A stretch of 64,000 bases of DNA from JBAOHV01 sp963714875 (GTDB lineage Bacteria; Actinomycetota; Acidimicrobiia; Acidimicrobiales; Microtrichaceae). The stretch covers positions 62,001 to 126,000 of the forward strand of contig CAVQQI010000012.1 of NCBI GenBank assembly GCA_963714875.1, given 5' to 3'. Within the stretch, counting starts at the first letter, position 1, and the number at the start of each line of letters is the position of its first letter. The translations under genes and the position numbers were made by a program. Under the pieces are notes generated by a model that worked only from the letters and a program-made list of their open reading frames with translations, ran no database searches and was not told the DNA's origin. This document shows positions 1-7,898 of this stretch, piece after piece.

Positions 1-1784
1 CGGGCGCTGTCGAACACCAACTACCCGGCCGACCGGCTCGAGGTCGTGCTGGTCGACAACGCGTCGGTGGACGGCTCGCTCGAGCGGCTGCGGTACGAGT
101 TCCCCGACGTCACGGTGGTGCACAACGACGCGAACCTTGGTTTCGCCGAGGGGTGCAACCGGGCGATGCGCGACCTGGGCGGGATCGACCTGGTCGCGCT
201 CGTGAACAACGACGCGGTGGTCGAGCCCGGGTGGCTCGTCGCCATGGTCGACGCGCTCGACCAGCACCCCCGAGCCGGTGCCGCAGCGGCTCGGTTGGTG
301 TTGGACCCGGCGTTCGTGAAGGTGCAGGTGGGCGTGTCGGGCGGCCCTGCGGAGGTGCGATCGGTCCACGTGGACGGTCTGGATGCGACGACCCGCACCA
401 TTTTCGCCGGATCGGTGCACACCGAGGGTCGCACCGAGTGGCCGATGGAGTTGGTGCACCACCTCCAGGGCCCGGCCGAGCTGATGGTGCCCGTGGGGGA
501 GGGTGATCACACGGTCACCCTCACCGTCGCCGGACAGGTCGAGCTCCGCGCGGTTGTTGCGGACGTTGCGCGTGCTGCCGACCACACCGAGTCCGCCGCA
601 GCCGAGGTCGACGCTGCGGTCCATCCCGCCGCCGTGTCGACTCGACATCGACATCGACATCGGTGTCGATGTCGGTCGGTGCGGCAGTGCCGCGCGTGGA
701 ACTGCTCAACGGGTTGGGCACCGAGCGCAACGAGGTGGGCGAGAGCTACGACCGGCACTTCGGCGAACCGAACGACCCCGATGCAGTACCGGAGCTGGCG
801 GGGCCGCCACGAGAGGTCGCCGGCTTCAGCGGTGGGGGAGTGCTGCTGCGGGCCGACATGCTGGCAGCGACCGGTCTGTTCGACCCGCGCTTCTTCGCGT
901 ACTACGAAGACAGCGACCTGTCGTGGCGAGCAGCTCGGGCGGGCTGGGTGACCGTGACCGCGCCGGCGGCGGTCATCCGTCATGCGTTCGGTGGCTCGGG
1001 CGGTGCACGTGCCCCTGGCTTCTTCTTCCTGAACTATCGCAACTGGCTGCTGACGGTGCTGCGCAACGGCGAGCCCGACCAGCGCCGCCGAACCCTCTCT
1101 TCCGCGAGTGAGCGGGTCCGGCGTGCGGTGCGCTCCAACGTGGCGAGCCCGCTGAGGCACCGACGGGCACCCAGCTGGGCGTTGGTCGTTGCCTGGTTGC
1201 GCACGTCGGCGGGAGTGGCTGCGGTCCGCGCGACGACCACGACGGGTGCGCGTCGTCGTGCTGCGACGCCCGTGGGCGCCCGGCGTACCGACCGGGTGCG
1301 TTCCGCGTTGCAGCCGGACTTCACGCCACGGGATCCCACCGCACGCCCCGGCGGTCCGATCCTGGTGCTGTTGGATCTGACCGGTGAGGTCGCCCCTGGT
1401 GCGGCCGGTGCCCCCGGTGCCGGTGCGGTGCTGCTGGCAGCGATGTCGGGCGCGACCGACCGGCTCGACGTCGTACCGGCGGTGCAGCTCGAGGCGGGTC
1501 GGTTCCGGCGAGCGTCGCCGACCGAGGTGGGTCGACTGCTCGGCGTCACCGGGCCCCATCTCGTGGTCACCGCGGACCGATTGGCGCTCGACCGGGTGTC
1601 CCCGGACACTGCGTTGCTCCGTGACGACGGCGACGGGCGCCTGGCGGTGTCCACGGTGGGTGGTCGGACCGAGGGGGAGCGGGTCGTACCCGATCCCGCT
1701 GTCGGTGGAGGCGATGCTGCCTCGCGCGGGTCGGATCGGCCCGGACCAACCGCGCACAAACGACCACTCAGGGTGATGTTGTGA
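1..1784 (+). CDS. GT2 family glycosyltransferase, 5'-truncated and frameshifted
   Basis: This is a rhamnosyltransferase-type GT2 enzyme, expected to transfer a sugar from a nucleotide-sugar donor to a membrane-associated glycan on the cytoplasmic side. The window begins inside the gene. The N-terminal GT-A core shows VDNASVDGS, NLGFAEGCNRA and the metal-binding region LVNNDAVVEPGW. Later come GGGVLLRADML, FDPRFFAYYEDSDLSWR and FFFLNYRNW, all typical of this family. A beta-rich insert lies between the two halves (about residues 105-220). The C-terminal 200 residues (after about 1150) are basic and then unrecognised. The reading frame moves 1 to 2 to 3 between about 625 and 680, in a GTCGAT/CATCGA-rich stretch; removing two single bases restores one 593-residue open frame. 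It ends 47 bases before the amidase gene. Confidence 0.8.
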
Positions 1785-1818
1785 GCTGGGTGGGTGACAA
1801 TTCGGCGGCAGGTGGGCG

Positions 1819-1824
1819 TAGGCT
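1819..1824 (+). promoter_or_regulatory. -10 box TAGGCT, leaderless-type promoter of the amidase gene
   Basis: TAGGCT ends 7 bases before the ATG at 1832, with a GTGACA -35-like hexamer at 1794-1799 (19-base spacer). The spacing puts the transcript start at or next to the start codon, as at many other genes in this window. Confidence 0.55.
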
Positions 1825-1831
1825 GGACGGC

Positions 1832-3221
1832 ATGTCGTCCTCCTACCCACGGGCACGAAGGGTTCGTCGCGTCGCGGTGGCCGTCGCATGCGGTGTGCTC
1901 CTGGCATTCCTGCCCGCCCCCACGTTCACCTTCATCGATGCGTCGGTCGGCAGCCTCTCGCCGTTCCCGAGCGTCACCGACGTCGGAGCTGCCGAGCTCG
2001 ACGAGATGCAGGAGGTGGTCGACACCGCGCTGGTGGGCGATCGCGTGGTCGGCACGGAGGCCGACGCGGGGGACTTCACCATGATCGGCGTCACGCTCGA
2101 GGACGAACCCGCCGAACCGGTGATGGTCCGGCTCCTGGAGGCCGACGGGTCCTGGGGCGAGTGGAACGAGCTGGAGTACGAGGACGAGCACGGGCCGGAT
2201 CCGGGCACCGGAGAACCGACGAACATCACCACCGAACCCCTCTGGGTGGGTTCGGCCACGGGCTACCAGCTCAGCGTCGCCGACGGCGACGAGACCGGCG
2301 CCGAGGTCGCGCTGGTGCGTGAGGAGCCGATGCGGGTGGTCGCCGACTCGACCCCCCTCGCAGATGCGGTCGCCGCGCCGGCGCCCTTCCCGATCCGGCC
2401 ACGCTCCTCGTGGAACGTCCGGAGCACCAGCACGTCGACCGCGGCGTCGCTGAAGATGGCCGTGGTGCACCACACCGCCGGTTCCAACTCGTACACCCAG
2501 TCCCAGGTGCCGGGGATCCTGCGGTCGATCCAGGCGTACCACATGGACGCCAGGGGCTGGTCCGACATCGGCTACAACTTCCTGGTCGACCGCTTCGGCG
2601 GGATCTGGGAGGGTCGTGGCGGGGGCATGGGGCGAGCGGTCATCGGTGCCCACGCGGCGGGTGTCAACACCGGTTCGGTCGGCGTCTCGGTGATCGGGAA
2701 CTTCACCGGCGTCAGCCGCGCCGGCAGCGGTGAACGAAGCGGTGGCACGGGTCATCGGATGGCGGCTCGAGGCCTACGGCGTCGATCCCAGGTCCAACGT
2801 CGTGGGACATCGCGACGTCGGATCCACCAGCTGTCCCGGCACCATCCACGGTTCGCTGCAGTGGATCCGTGACCGCGCCCGGGCCTGGTACGACACGACG
2901 GCCGCCCGTCGTGATCCGGTCGGCCGCGTCGACGGGATCACCGGCGGCAACGGGGTCATCACGACCTCCGGCTGGGCGTTCGACCCCGACACCTCGTCGC
3001 CGATCCAGGTGATCCTGATCGCACGCGGCCAGTGGTACCAGGTGACCGCCAACCGTGCCCGTGGTGACTGGGAGTCCCACTACGCCACCTATGGCAACGA
3101 TCACGGCTTCGCGATCGGCGTGGAGCTTCCCCCCGGCACCTACTCCACCTGTGTCGTGGCGCTCAACGCACGGGACGGGCGCGATGTCTACCTGTCGTGC
3201 GGCGACGTCGTGGTGAAGTGA
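1832..3221 (+). CDS. Secreted PGRP/Amidase_2 N-acetylmuramoyl-L-alanine amidase with C-terminal beta-sandwich domain
   Basis: A peptidoglycan amidase that cleaves the bond between N-acetylmuramic acid and L-alanine. The start ATG is followed by a basic stretch and a hydrophobic segment (about residues 11-25), a signal peptide or anchor. Residues 40-190 are unrecognised. The amidase domain (about 195-350) has VVHHTAGSN with the first zinc His, SDIGYNFLVDRFGGIWEGR, and VVGHRDVGSTSCPG with the second His and the Cys ligand. The last 95 residues form a GWAFDPDTSSPIQV-type domain that recurs at the ends of actinobacterial surface proteins. One extra base at about 2717 breaks the frame; without it the protein is 462 residues and reads GVSAPAAVNEAVARV across the join. 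It shares a strand with the flanking glycosyltransferases, so wall remodelling may accompany glycan attachment. Confidence 0.85.
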
Positions 3222-3234
3222 GCCCGACCGCCAG

Positions 3235-4869
3235 GTGAGCGCCATCCCGACCGTCTCGGTCCTCACCCCCGTCTACGACACCGATCCCGAGATCCTGGCC
3301 GAGTGCCTGGCCTCCGTGGCTGCCCAGACGTTCACCGACTGGGAGCACGTGCTGGTCGACGACGCCTCGCCGGCCGCACACGTCCTGGCGATGCTGGATG
3401 CCGCGGCCGCCGCGGACCCGCGCCGGATCGTGCATCGCAGCGCGGTCAACGGCGGCATCGTCGTCGCGTCGAATCAGGCGCTGGAGCTGGCCCGGGGCCG
3501 GATCGTGGTGCTGTTGGACCACGACGACCTGCTGCATCCCGACGCACTCGATCGGGTCGTCGCGGCGTTCGACTCGGCCCCCGACGACGTCGACTACGTG
3601 TACTCCGACGAGGACGTGCTCGTCGACGGCCAACGGGTCGATCCGTTCTACAAGCCCGACTGGTCTCCCGAGCGGCTGCGCAACCAGATGTACACGTGCC
3701 ACATCTCGGCGTTCCGCGCCGAGCTGATGCGTTCGGTCGGTGGCTTCCGGGCAGAGATGGAGGGGTCCCAGGACTGGGACCTGGTGCTGCGGGTGACCGA
3801 ACGAGCCCGGCGCATCGTGCACATCCCCGAGGTGCTCTACCACTGGCGCGTGGTACCCACCTCGGTCCTCGCCGGCGAGGACGTCAAGCCCTACGCGTAC
3901 GACTCCGCAGCCAGGGCGCTGGCCGCCCACGCGGAACGGATCGGGCTGGACGTCGAGGTCGTCGAGCAACAGCCACGTGGCTACTTCCGGTTGGTGCGCA
4001 CCCATCGAGAACACCCGTTGGTGAGCATCGTGGTGCCGACGCGCTGCTCGAGCGGTGTGGTGTGGGGCGCCTCGCGGGTGATGGTGGTCGAGGCGGTGCG
4101 CAGCATCGTCGAGCGTTCGACCTGGCCGAAGTACGAGGTCGTCGTGGTCGCGGACCGGCCCGATGCCACCGACCCCGCCGCGGTCGAGGCGCATGACCAC
4201 GCCATGGGCCAGCTCGCCGAGCTGCTCGGCGACCGGCTCGTGGTGGTCGAGTGGGATCGGCCGTTCAACTTCTCGGAGAAGTGCAACGCCGGGGTGCTCG
4301 CCGCGTCCGGCGAGCACCTGGTGTTCCTGAACGATGACACCGAGGTCATCGACCGCAACTGGCTCGAGGTGCTCGTCGGGTTCACCCGCGAGCCCGACGT
4401 CGGCGCCGCAGGGCTGCGGTTGCTGTTCTCCGACGGGCGCCTCCAGCACGCCGGGCACGTGCTGCTCGGCGGCAACCCGGGGCATCTGATGTTCGGGCTG
4501 TCGCCGGACGACACCGCGAACCGCATGGCGCTGTCGCTCGACCGTGAGGTTGCAGGAGTGACCGCAGCCTGCCTGGCGATCCGGTCGTCGGTGTTCGACG
4601 AGGTCGGAGGGTTCTCGGCCGAGTTCGCCGGCAACTACAACGATGTCGACCTGTGCTGCAAGCTGCGCCACCGGGGTTACCGCATCGTCGTGTCGGCCCA
4701 GGCGAGCCTGTACCACTTCGAGTCGGTCAGCCGGGATCCGACGGTGGGCGAGCACGAGCTGGCGGCGTTGCGCCGTCGCTGGTCCCCGGCGTTGCACCGG
4801 GACCCGTACTACAACCCCAACTACGGCAGTCGGTACGACAACTTCCCGTACCCCCTCAGCTACCCCTGA
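3235..4869 (+). CDS. Two-domain GT2 family glycosyltransferase
   Basis: A 544-residue cytoplasmic glycosyltransferase with two GT-A modules in tandem, the layout of O-antigen and rhamnan chain-building enzymes. Module 1 (about 1-250) starts at PTVSVLTPVYDTDPE and has VDDASP and the metal-binding LLDHDDLLHPDAL. It continues with YVYSDEDVLVDG and SQDWDLVLRVTE. Module 2 (about 262-540) starts at PLVSIVVPTRC and has NFSEKCNAGV, FLNDDTEVIDRNWLE and NYNDVDLCCKLRHRGYR. The start is GTG, 14 bases after the amidase stop, with no independent promoter visible. It is convergent with the coiled-coil gene at 4873-5127, only 3 bases apart. Donor and linkage cannot be read from the sequence; with rml, gmd and fcl nearby a deoxyhexose donor is likely. 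Confidence 0.88.
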   Translation: MSAIPTVSVLTPVYDTDPEILAECLASVAAQTFTDWEHVLVDDASPAAHVLAMLDAAAAADPRRIVHRSAVNGGIVVASNQALELARGRIVVLLDHDDLLHPDALDRVVAAFDSAPDDVDYVYSDEDVLVDGQRVDPFYKPDWSPERLRNQMYTCHISAFRAELMRSVGGFRAEMEGSQDWDLVLRVTERARRIVHIPEVLYHWRVVPTSVLAGEDVKPYAYDSAARALAAHAERIGLDVEVVEQQPRGYFRLVRTHREHPLVSIVVPTRCSSGVVWGASRVMVVEAVRSIVERSTWPKYEVVVVADRPDATDPAAVEAHDHAMGQLAELLGDRLVVVEWDRPFNFSEKCNAGVLAASGEHLVFLNDDTEVIDRNWLEVLVGFTREPDVGAAGLRLLFSDGRLQHAGHVLLGGNPGHLMFGLSPDDTANRMALSLDREVAGVTAACLAIRSSVFDEVGGFSAEFAGNYNDVDLCCKLRHRGYRIVVSAQASLYHFESVSRDPTVGEHELAALRRRWSPALHRDPYYNPNYGSRYDNFPYPLSYP

Positions 4870-4872
4870 GGC

Positions 4873-5127
4873 TCAGTCGGCCGTCCGTGGACGGTCGGCG
4901 GCCAGGCGGTTGAGCTCCTCGGTCAGGGTCTCGGTGAGCGCCCGCACGTCGTCGCGCACGGAATCGAGCGCGGCAGCGGTCCCCTCGAGCTCATCGACAC
5001 GTCGCCGCAGCTGATCCACCTCGGACTCCAGGTGCGCCACGCGGCCGGCCATGCCCGGCGCGGCGCGCACTGCACCCAGCAGGGAACGCTCGCCTGCACC
5101 GCTGCGGTTCGACCCCTCGGACGTCAT
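4873..5127 (-). CDS. Small coiled-coil protein (84 aa)
   Basis: No family is recognised. Residues 28-80 (from GRVAHLESEVDQLRRRV through ALTETLTEELNRL) follow a leucine/valine heptad pattern and should form a single coiled coil. The N-terminal 27 residues are Ser/Gly-rich and there is no signal or membrane segment, so it is probably cytosolic. A TATGAT -10 box 8 bases before the ATG supports a leaderless transcript. It is divergent from the GT4 gene at 5170 across 42 bases, and it resembles in size and position the coiled-coil genes at 7539 and 14168, which also sit beside glycosyltransferases. A scaffold or length-measuring role is conceivable but is inference only. Confidence 0.7.
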   Translation of the reverse strand: MTSEGSNRSGAGERSLLGAVRAAPGMAGRVAHLESEVDQLRRRVDELEGTAAALDSVRDDVRALTETLTEELNRLAADRPRTAD

Positions 5128-5135
5128 GGGGTCGG

Positions 5136-5163
5136 ATCATAGGGGTCCGGCAACTGTCACAAT
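5136..5163. promoter_or_regulatory. Divergent leaderless promoters between 5127 and 5170
   Basis: On the minus strand TATGAT (5141-5136) lies 8 bases before the ATG at 5127. On the plus strand CACAAT (5158-5163) lies 6 bases before the GTG at 5170. Both transcripts would start at or next to the start codon. Confidence 0.5.
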
Positions 5164-5169
5164 GGCCCC

Positions 5170-7542
5170 GTGCAGGTCCTGGTCATCACCACCTCCCGCC
5201 GCGAACCATGGTTCCGCGGCACCCGTTCGACGGTGCTCGCACAGCACCCCGACGCTGCGGTGCGGGCAGTGCTGTGCGACGGCCGGCCCGTCGGTGCACG
5301 GGAGGGCGACCTCCGCCTGGTCGACGTCGAGTTGGGTGGGACCGGCGCGCCCGGGTGCCGAGCGGTCGACCTGATCCTCGGCCTGGGCGGCCGGGCTGCA
5401 GGGTGGGCTGCGTTGCCGTGGGTGCTCGACGCCGCCGGGGTCGCGGGCCCGGTGCTGGTGCTCGCGGACACCCTCATCGTTCACGAGCCACTCGACGCCA
5501 TGCTGGCCGCGGCGGAGCACGCCGGGGCCGCAGCGAGGGCGCGGCATCTCGATGCCGCCACCGGACTGGGGTGGGGTGGGTGCCTGCCCGGTGCGCTCGC
5601 GCTCGGAGCGAGCGACGCCGAGCTGATGTCGTGGTGGCGTGCTCGACTGGGTGCGCTGCTGGCCAGCGACGCGGACGACCCGGTCGACGCGCTGTGGGGT
5701 GACCTGCCGGTCGGGTCCGCGGTCACGCCGATGGCCGATCCCGGCGTGCGGTTCGGCGCTGCGACCTCGGGCGAGATCGAGCTGCAGCTCCTCGCCCAGG
5801 ACGGTCCCGATGGTGACCGCAGCCGCAGGGATGTCCCGGGTGGTGGACCGATCAGCCGCGTCGCCGTGGCCGGTCCCGAAGGTGTCGAGCCGCTGCGCCT
5901 TGTCGACCTGGACGGCCTGGATCCCCAGCGGCCGTGGTGGTTCGCCCTGCCCGGACAGCAGCCGCAGCGGTATGCGAGCGGGTCGCCCGCGTTGCGCGCG
6001 CTGCTGCACGGCGAGGCCGACCGGGTGCTCGCCAACGGCTGGACCGCCACGGACCTTGGCCGATCGTCCGCCGGCTCGGAGAGCGGCGCAGGCGACACCG
6101 CCGTGCCTGGGGTCCCCGAGCCACCCGAGCTGCGGCGCTGGTTCCGGTCGCTGCTGCGCTCCGCGGACCGCCCGCCGCCCAACCCGTACGTCGTCGGGCA
6201 GGTGGGGGAGTACCTCGAGCTGCTCGCAGCACCCGACCCTGCCGGCCGGACCGGCATCTCGGTGCACGCCGACCTGGTCATGGCCGCACGGCCCGATCTT
6301 GCGAACGCGTTCCCTGCGGTGCGCTGGTCCGACCGCGACCACATGGTGCGCTGGATGTGGACCCACGGCCTGGGAGAGGGCCAGACGTCGCTCGCACTCC
6401 TGCCCGACCTGCCCGGCCCTCGCCCCGTGGTCACCGCGGTGACCGAGCGTCGGCCGTTCGGGGTCAACCTGGTCGGCTACCTCGCGGGCGACCTGGGCCT
6501 GGGGGTCGCGGCGCGCCGTATGCAGGCGGCGCTCGAGGCCGCCGGTGTGCCCGTCGCGACCGTCAGCTACGACCGCACCTCGAGCCGGATGTCGGGCACC
6601 ACCTCGCGCACGTTGGATGCGCCGTACCTGTTCAACCTGATCGTGATCACTCCCGACCAGCTGCCGTACTTCGTCGCCGACGTGGGCGCGGAGTTCCTGG
6701 CCGGCCACCACAACATCGGCCTGTGGTACTGGGAGACCGACGTGCTGACGGCCCGGCAGCTGTCGAGCTTCGCCTGGGTCGACGAGGTGTGGGGCGCCAC
6801 CCGCTACCTGTGCGACGTCTTCGCCGCTGCCGACCGCGTCCCGGTCACCCACGTGCCGGTCCCGCTGGTGTTCGAGGACCCGTTGGCCACCGAGGCGGAC
6901 CGGGCGCGGCTGGGCCTGGACGACCGCTTCACGGTGCTGTTCTCGTTCGACTTCCTGTCGGTGGTCGATCGCAAGAACCCGCTCGGGTTGATCGAGGCCT
7001 ACCGCGCCGCGTTCGACCCCGGCGACGGCGCGCGGCTGATCCTGAAGGGCATCAACGGCGACGAGTTCCCGGACAAACGCGAGGAGCTCATGGACGCCGC
7101 CGCCGATCGCCCCGACATCGACGTCTGGGACCGCTACCTGAGCTCTCGCGACCGGCTCGCGCTGGTGCAGCTGGTCGACTGCTACGCGTCGCTGCACCGT
7201 TCGGAGGGGTTGGGTCTGACGATGGCCGAGGCGATGGCACTGGGTACGCCGGTGGTGGCGACGGCCTACTCCGGCAACCTGGACTTCATGGACGAGCGCT
7301 CCGCGCTGCTGGTCCCGTCGACCGAGGTGCTCATCGGGCCCGGCCAGCTCTATCCGGCCGAGGGGCACTGGGCCGATCCCGACCTGGACGTCGCAGCGGC
7401 CTACCTGCGCGGGCTCAAGGACGATCCGGGTCTGGCAGCGCAGCTGGTGCGCTCCGCACGAGAACTGCTCAGTGGCTTCGACGAGGCGTCGGTGGGGGAT
7501 CTCGCGGTGCGGCGTCTGCGTGAGCTAGTACAGGACGCGTGA
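5170..7542 (+). CDS. Large glycosyltransferase with C-terminal GT4 domain (790 aa)
   Basis: The C-terminal half (about 427-790) is a GT-B, GT4-type domain. It has FGVNLVGYLAGDLGLGVAARR at the sugar-acceptor side, WYWETDV, DRKNPLGLIEAY, ILKGINGDE and the donor-binding RSEGLGLTMAEAMALGTPVVAT. The first 310 residues are weaker: ADTLIVHEPLDAM and GWGGCLPGALALGASDAEL recall a degenerate GT-A-like fold, so the protein is probably a fused two-module enzyme. GTG is chosen as start because the CACAAT box sits 6 bases upstream and the preceding DNA is the divergent promoter. The stop overlaps the GTG of the next gene (GTGA), implying translational coupling. It should act in the cytoplasm on a lipid-linked glycan. 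Confidence 0.82.
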   Translation: MQVLVITTSRREPWFRGTRSTVLAQHPDAAVRAVLCDGRPVGAREGDLRLVDVELGGTGAPGCRAVDLILGLGGRAAGWAALPWVLDAAGVAGPVLVLADTLIVHEPLDAMLAAAEHAGAAARARHLDAATGLGWGGCLPGALALGASDAELMSWWRARLGALLASDADDPVDALWGDLPVGSAVTPMADPGVRFGAATSGEIELQLLAQDGPDGDRSRRDVPGGGPISRVAVAGPEGVEPLRLVDLDGLDPQRPWWFALPGQQPQRYASGSPALRALLHGEADRVLANGWTATDLGRSSAGSESGAGDTAVPGVPEPPELRRWFRSLLRSADRPPPNPYVVGQVGEYLELLAAPDPAGRTGISVHADLVMAARPDLANAFPAVRWSDRDHMVRWMWTHGLGEGQTSLALLPDLPGPRPVVTAVTERRPFGVNLVGYLAGDLGLGVAARRMQAALEAAGVPVATVSYDRTSSRMSGTTSRTLDAPYLFNLIVITPDQLPYFVADVGAEFLAGHHNIGLWYWETDVLTARQLSSFAWVDEVWGATRYLCDVFAAADRVPVTHVPVPLVFEDPLATEADRARLGLDDRFTVLFSFDFLSVVDRKNPLGLIEAYRAAFDPGDGARLILKGINGDEFPDKREELMDAAADRPDIDVWDRYLSSRDRLALVQLVDCYASLHRSEGLGLTMAEAMALGTPVVATAYSGNLDFMDERSALLVPSTEVLIGPGQLYPAEGHWADPDLDVAAAYLRGLKDDPGLAAQLVRSARELLSGFDEASVGDLAVRRLRELVQDA

Positions 7543-7898
7543 CCGCCGCGGTGAAGCGCCTCCTCCGATCGATCCTCGACCCCCTGCTGCGCTGGGTCTC
7601 GGGCCAGCTCGACGAGCTGCGCCAGCGGCTGGACCTGCTGGTCGACGGGCAGAGCGAGCTGACCCGGTTCAATCGCCAGGCGGTGCAGGAGCGCGACGCC
7701 GGATTGGACGTCGTGTCTCGTGCGGTGGCGGTGCAGTCCGCCACACTCGAGTCGCTGCGGGCCGAACAGGCCCGTCTGGCCGACGAGGTGCGCGCGCTGC
7801 GCGAGGAACTGGCGACCGCAGCTGCGCAGGCGGACCCGGCAGCAGCACAGACCGATCTTGCTGGGCCCGGCGGCACCTCGTCCGACGACGGTGGGTGA
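7539..7898 (+). CDS. Coiled-coil protein (119 aa) coupled to two GT4 genes
   Basis: The gene lies in a tight cassette: it overlaps the previous stop by 4 bases and the next start (GTG at 7891) by 8 bases. The protein begins with a basic amphipathic segment (TAAVKRLLRSILDPLLRWV), possibly membrane-surface associated. Heptad-repeat helices follow (QLDELRQRLDLLVDGQ, then SLRAEQARLADEVRALREEL), and the tail is Ala/Asp/Gly-rich and disordered. No enzymatic motif is present. The N-terminal pattern (RRLLR..LDPLLR..SGQLDELRQRLD) resembles the start of the methyltransferase at 14554 (KLQSLARRATEPVVRRLSD), which is coupled in the same way to a two-domain GT4 gene. This suggests a shared coiled-coil adaptor for these enzymes. 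That role is inference. Confidence 0.72.
   Translation: MTAAVKRLLRSILDPLLRWVSGQLDELRQRLDLLVDGQSELTRFNRQAVQERDAGLDVVSRAVAVQSATLESLRAEQARLADEVRALREELATAAAQADPAAAQTDLAGPGGTSSDDGG

Noticed and set aside
4873..4910. Inverted repeat CCGTCC/GGACGG at the end of the coiled-coil gene as a terminator
   Set aside because: It lies within coding sequence, has only a 2-base loop and no T-run, and such short GC palindromes are frequent by chance here.
5137..7368. Long minus-strand open frame (743 codons) opposite the GT4 gene
   Set aside because: Its product is His/Arg/Gln/Val-rich with no family motif, the usual antisense shadow in very GC-rich DNA. The plus strand carries clear GT4 motifs and a promoter.
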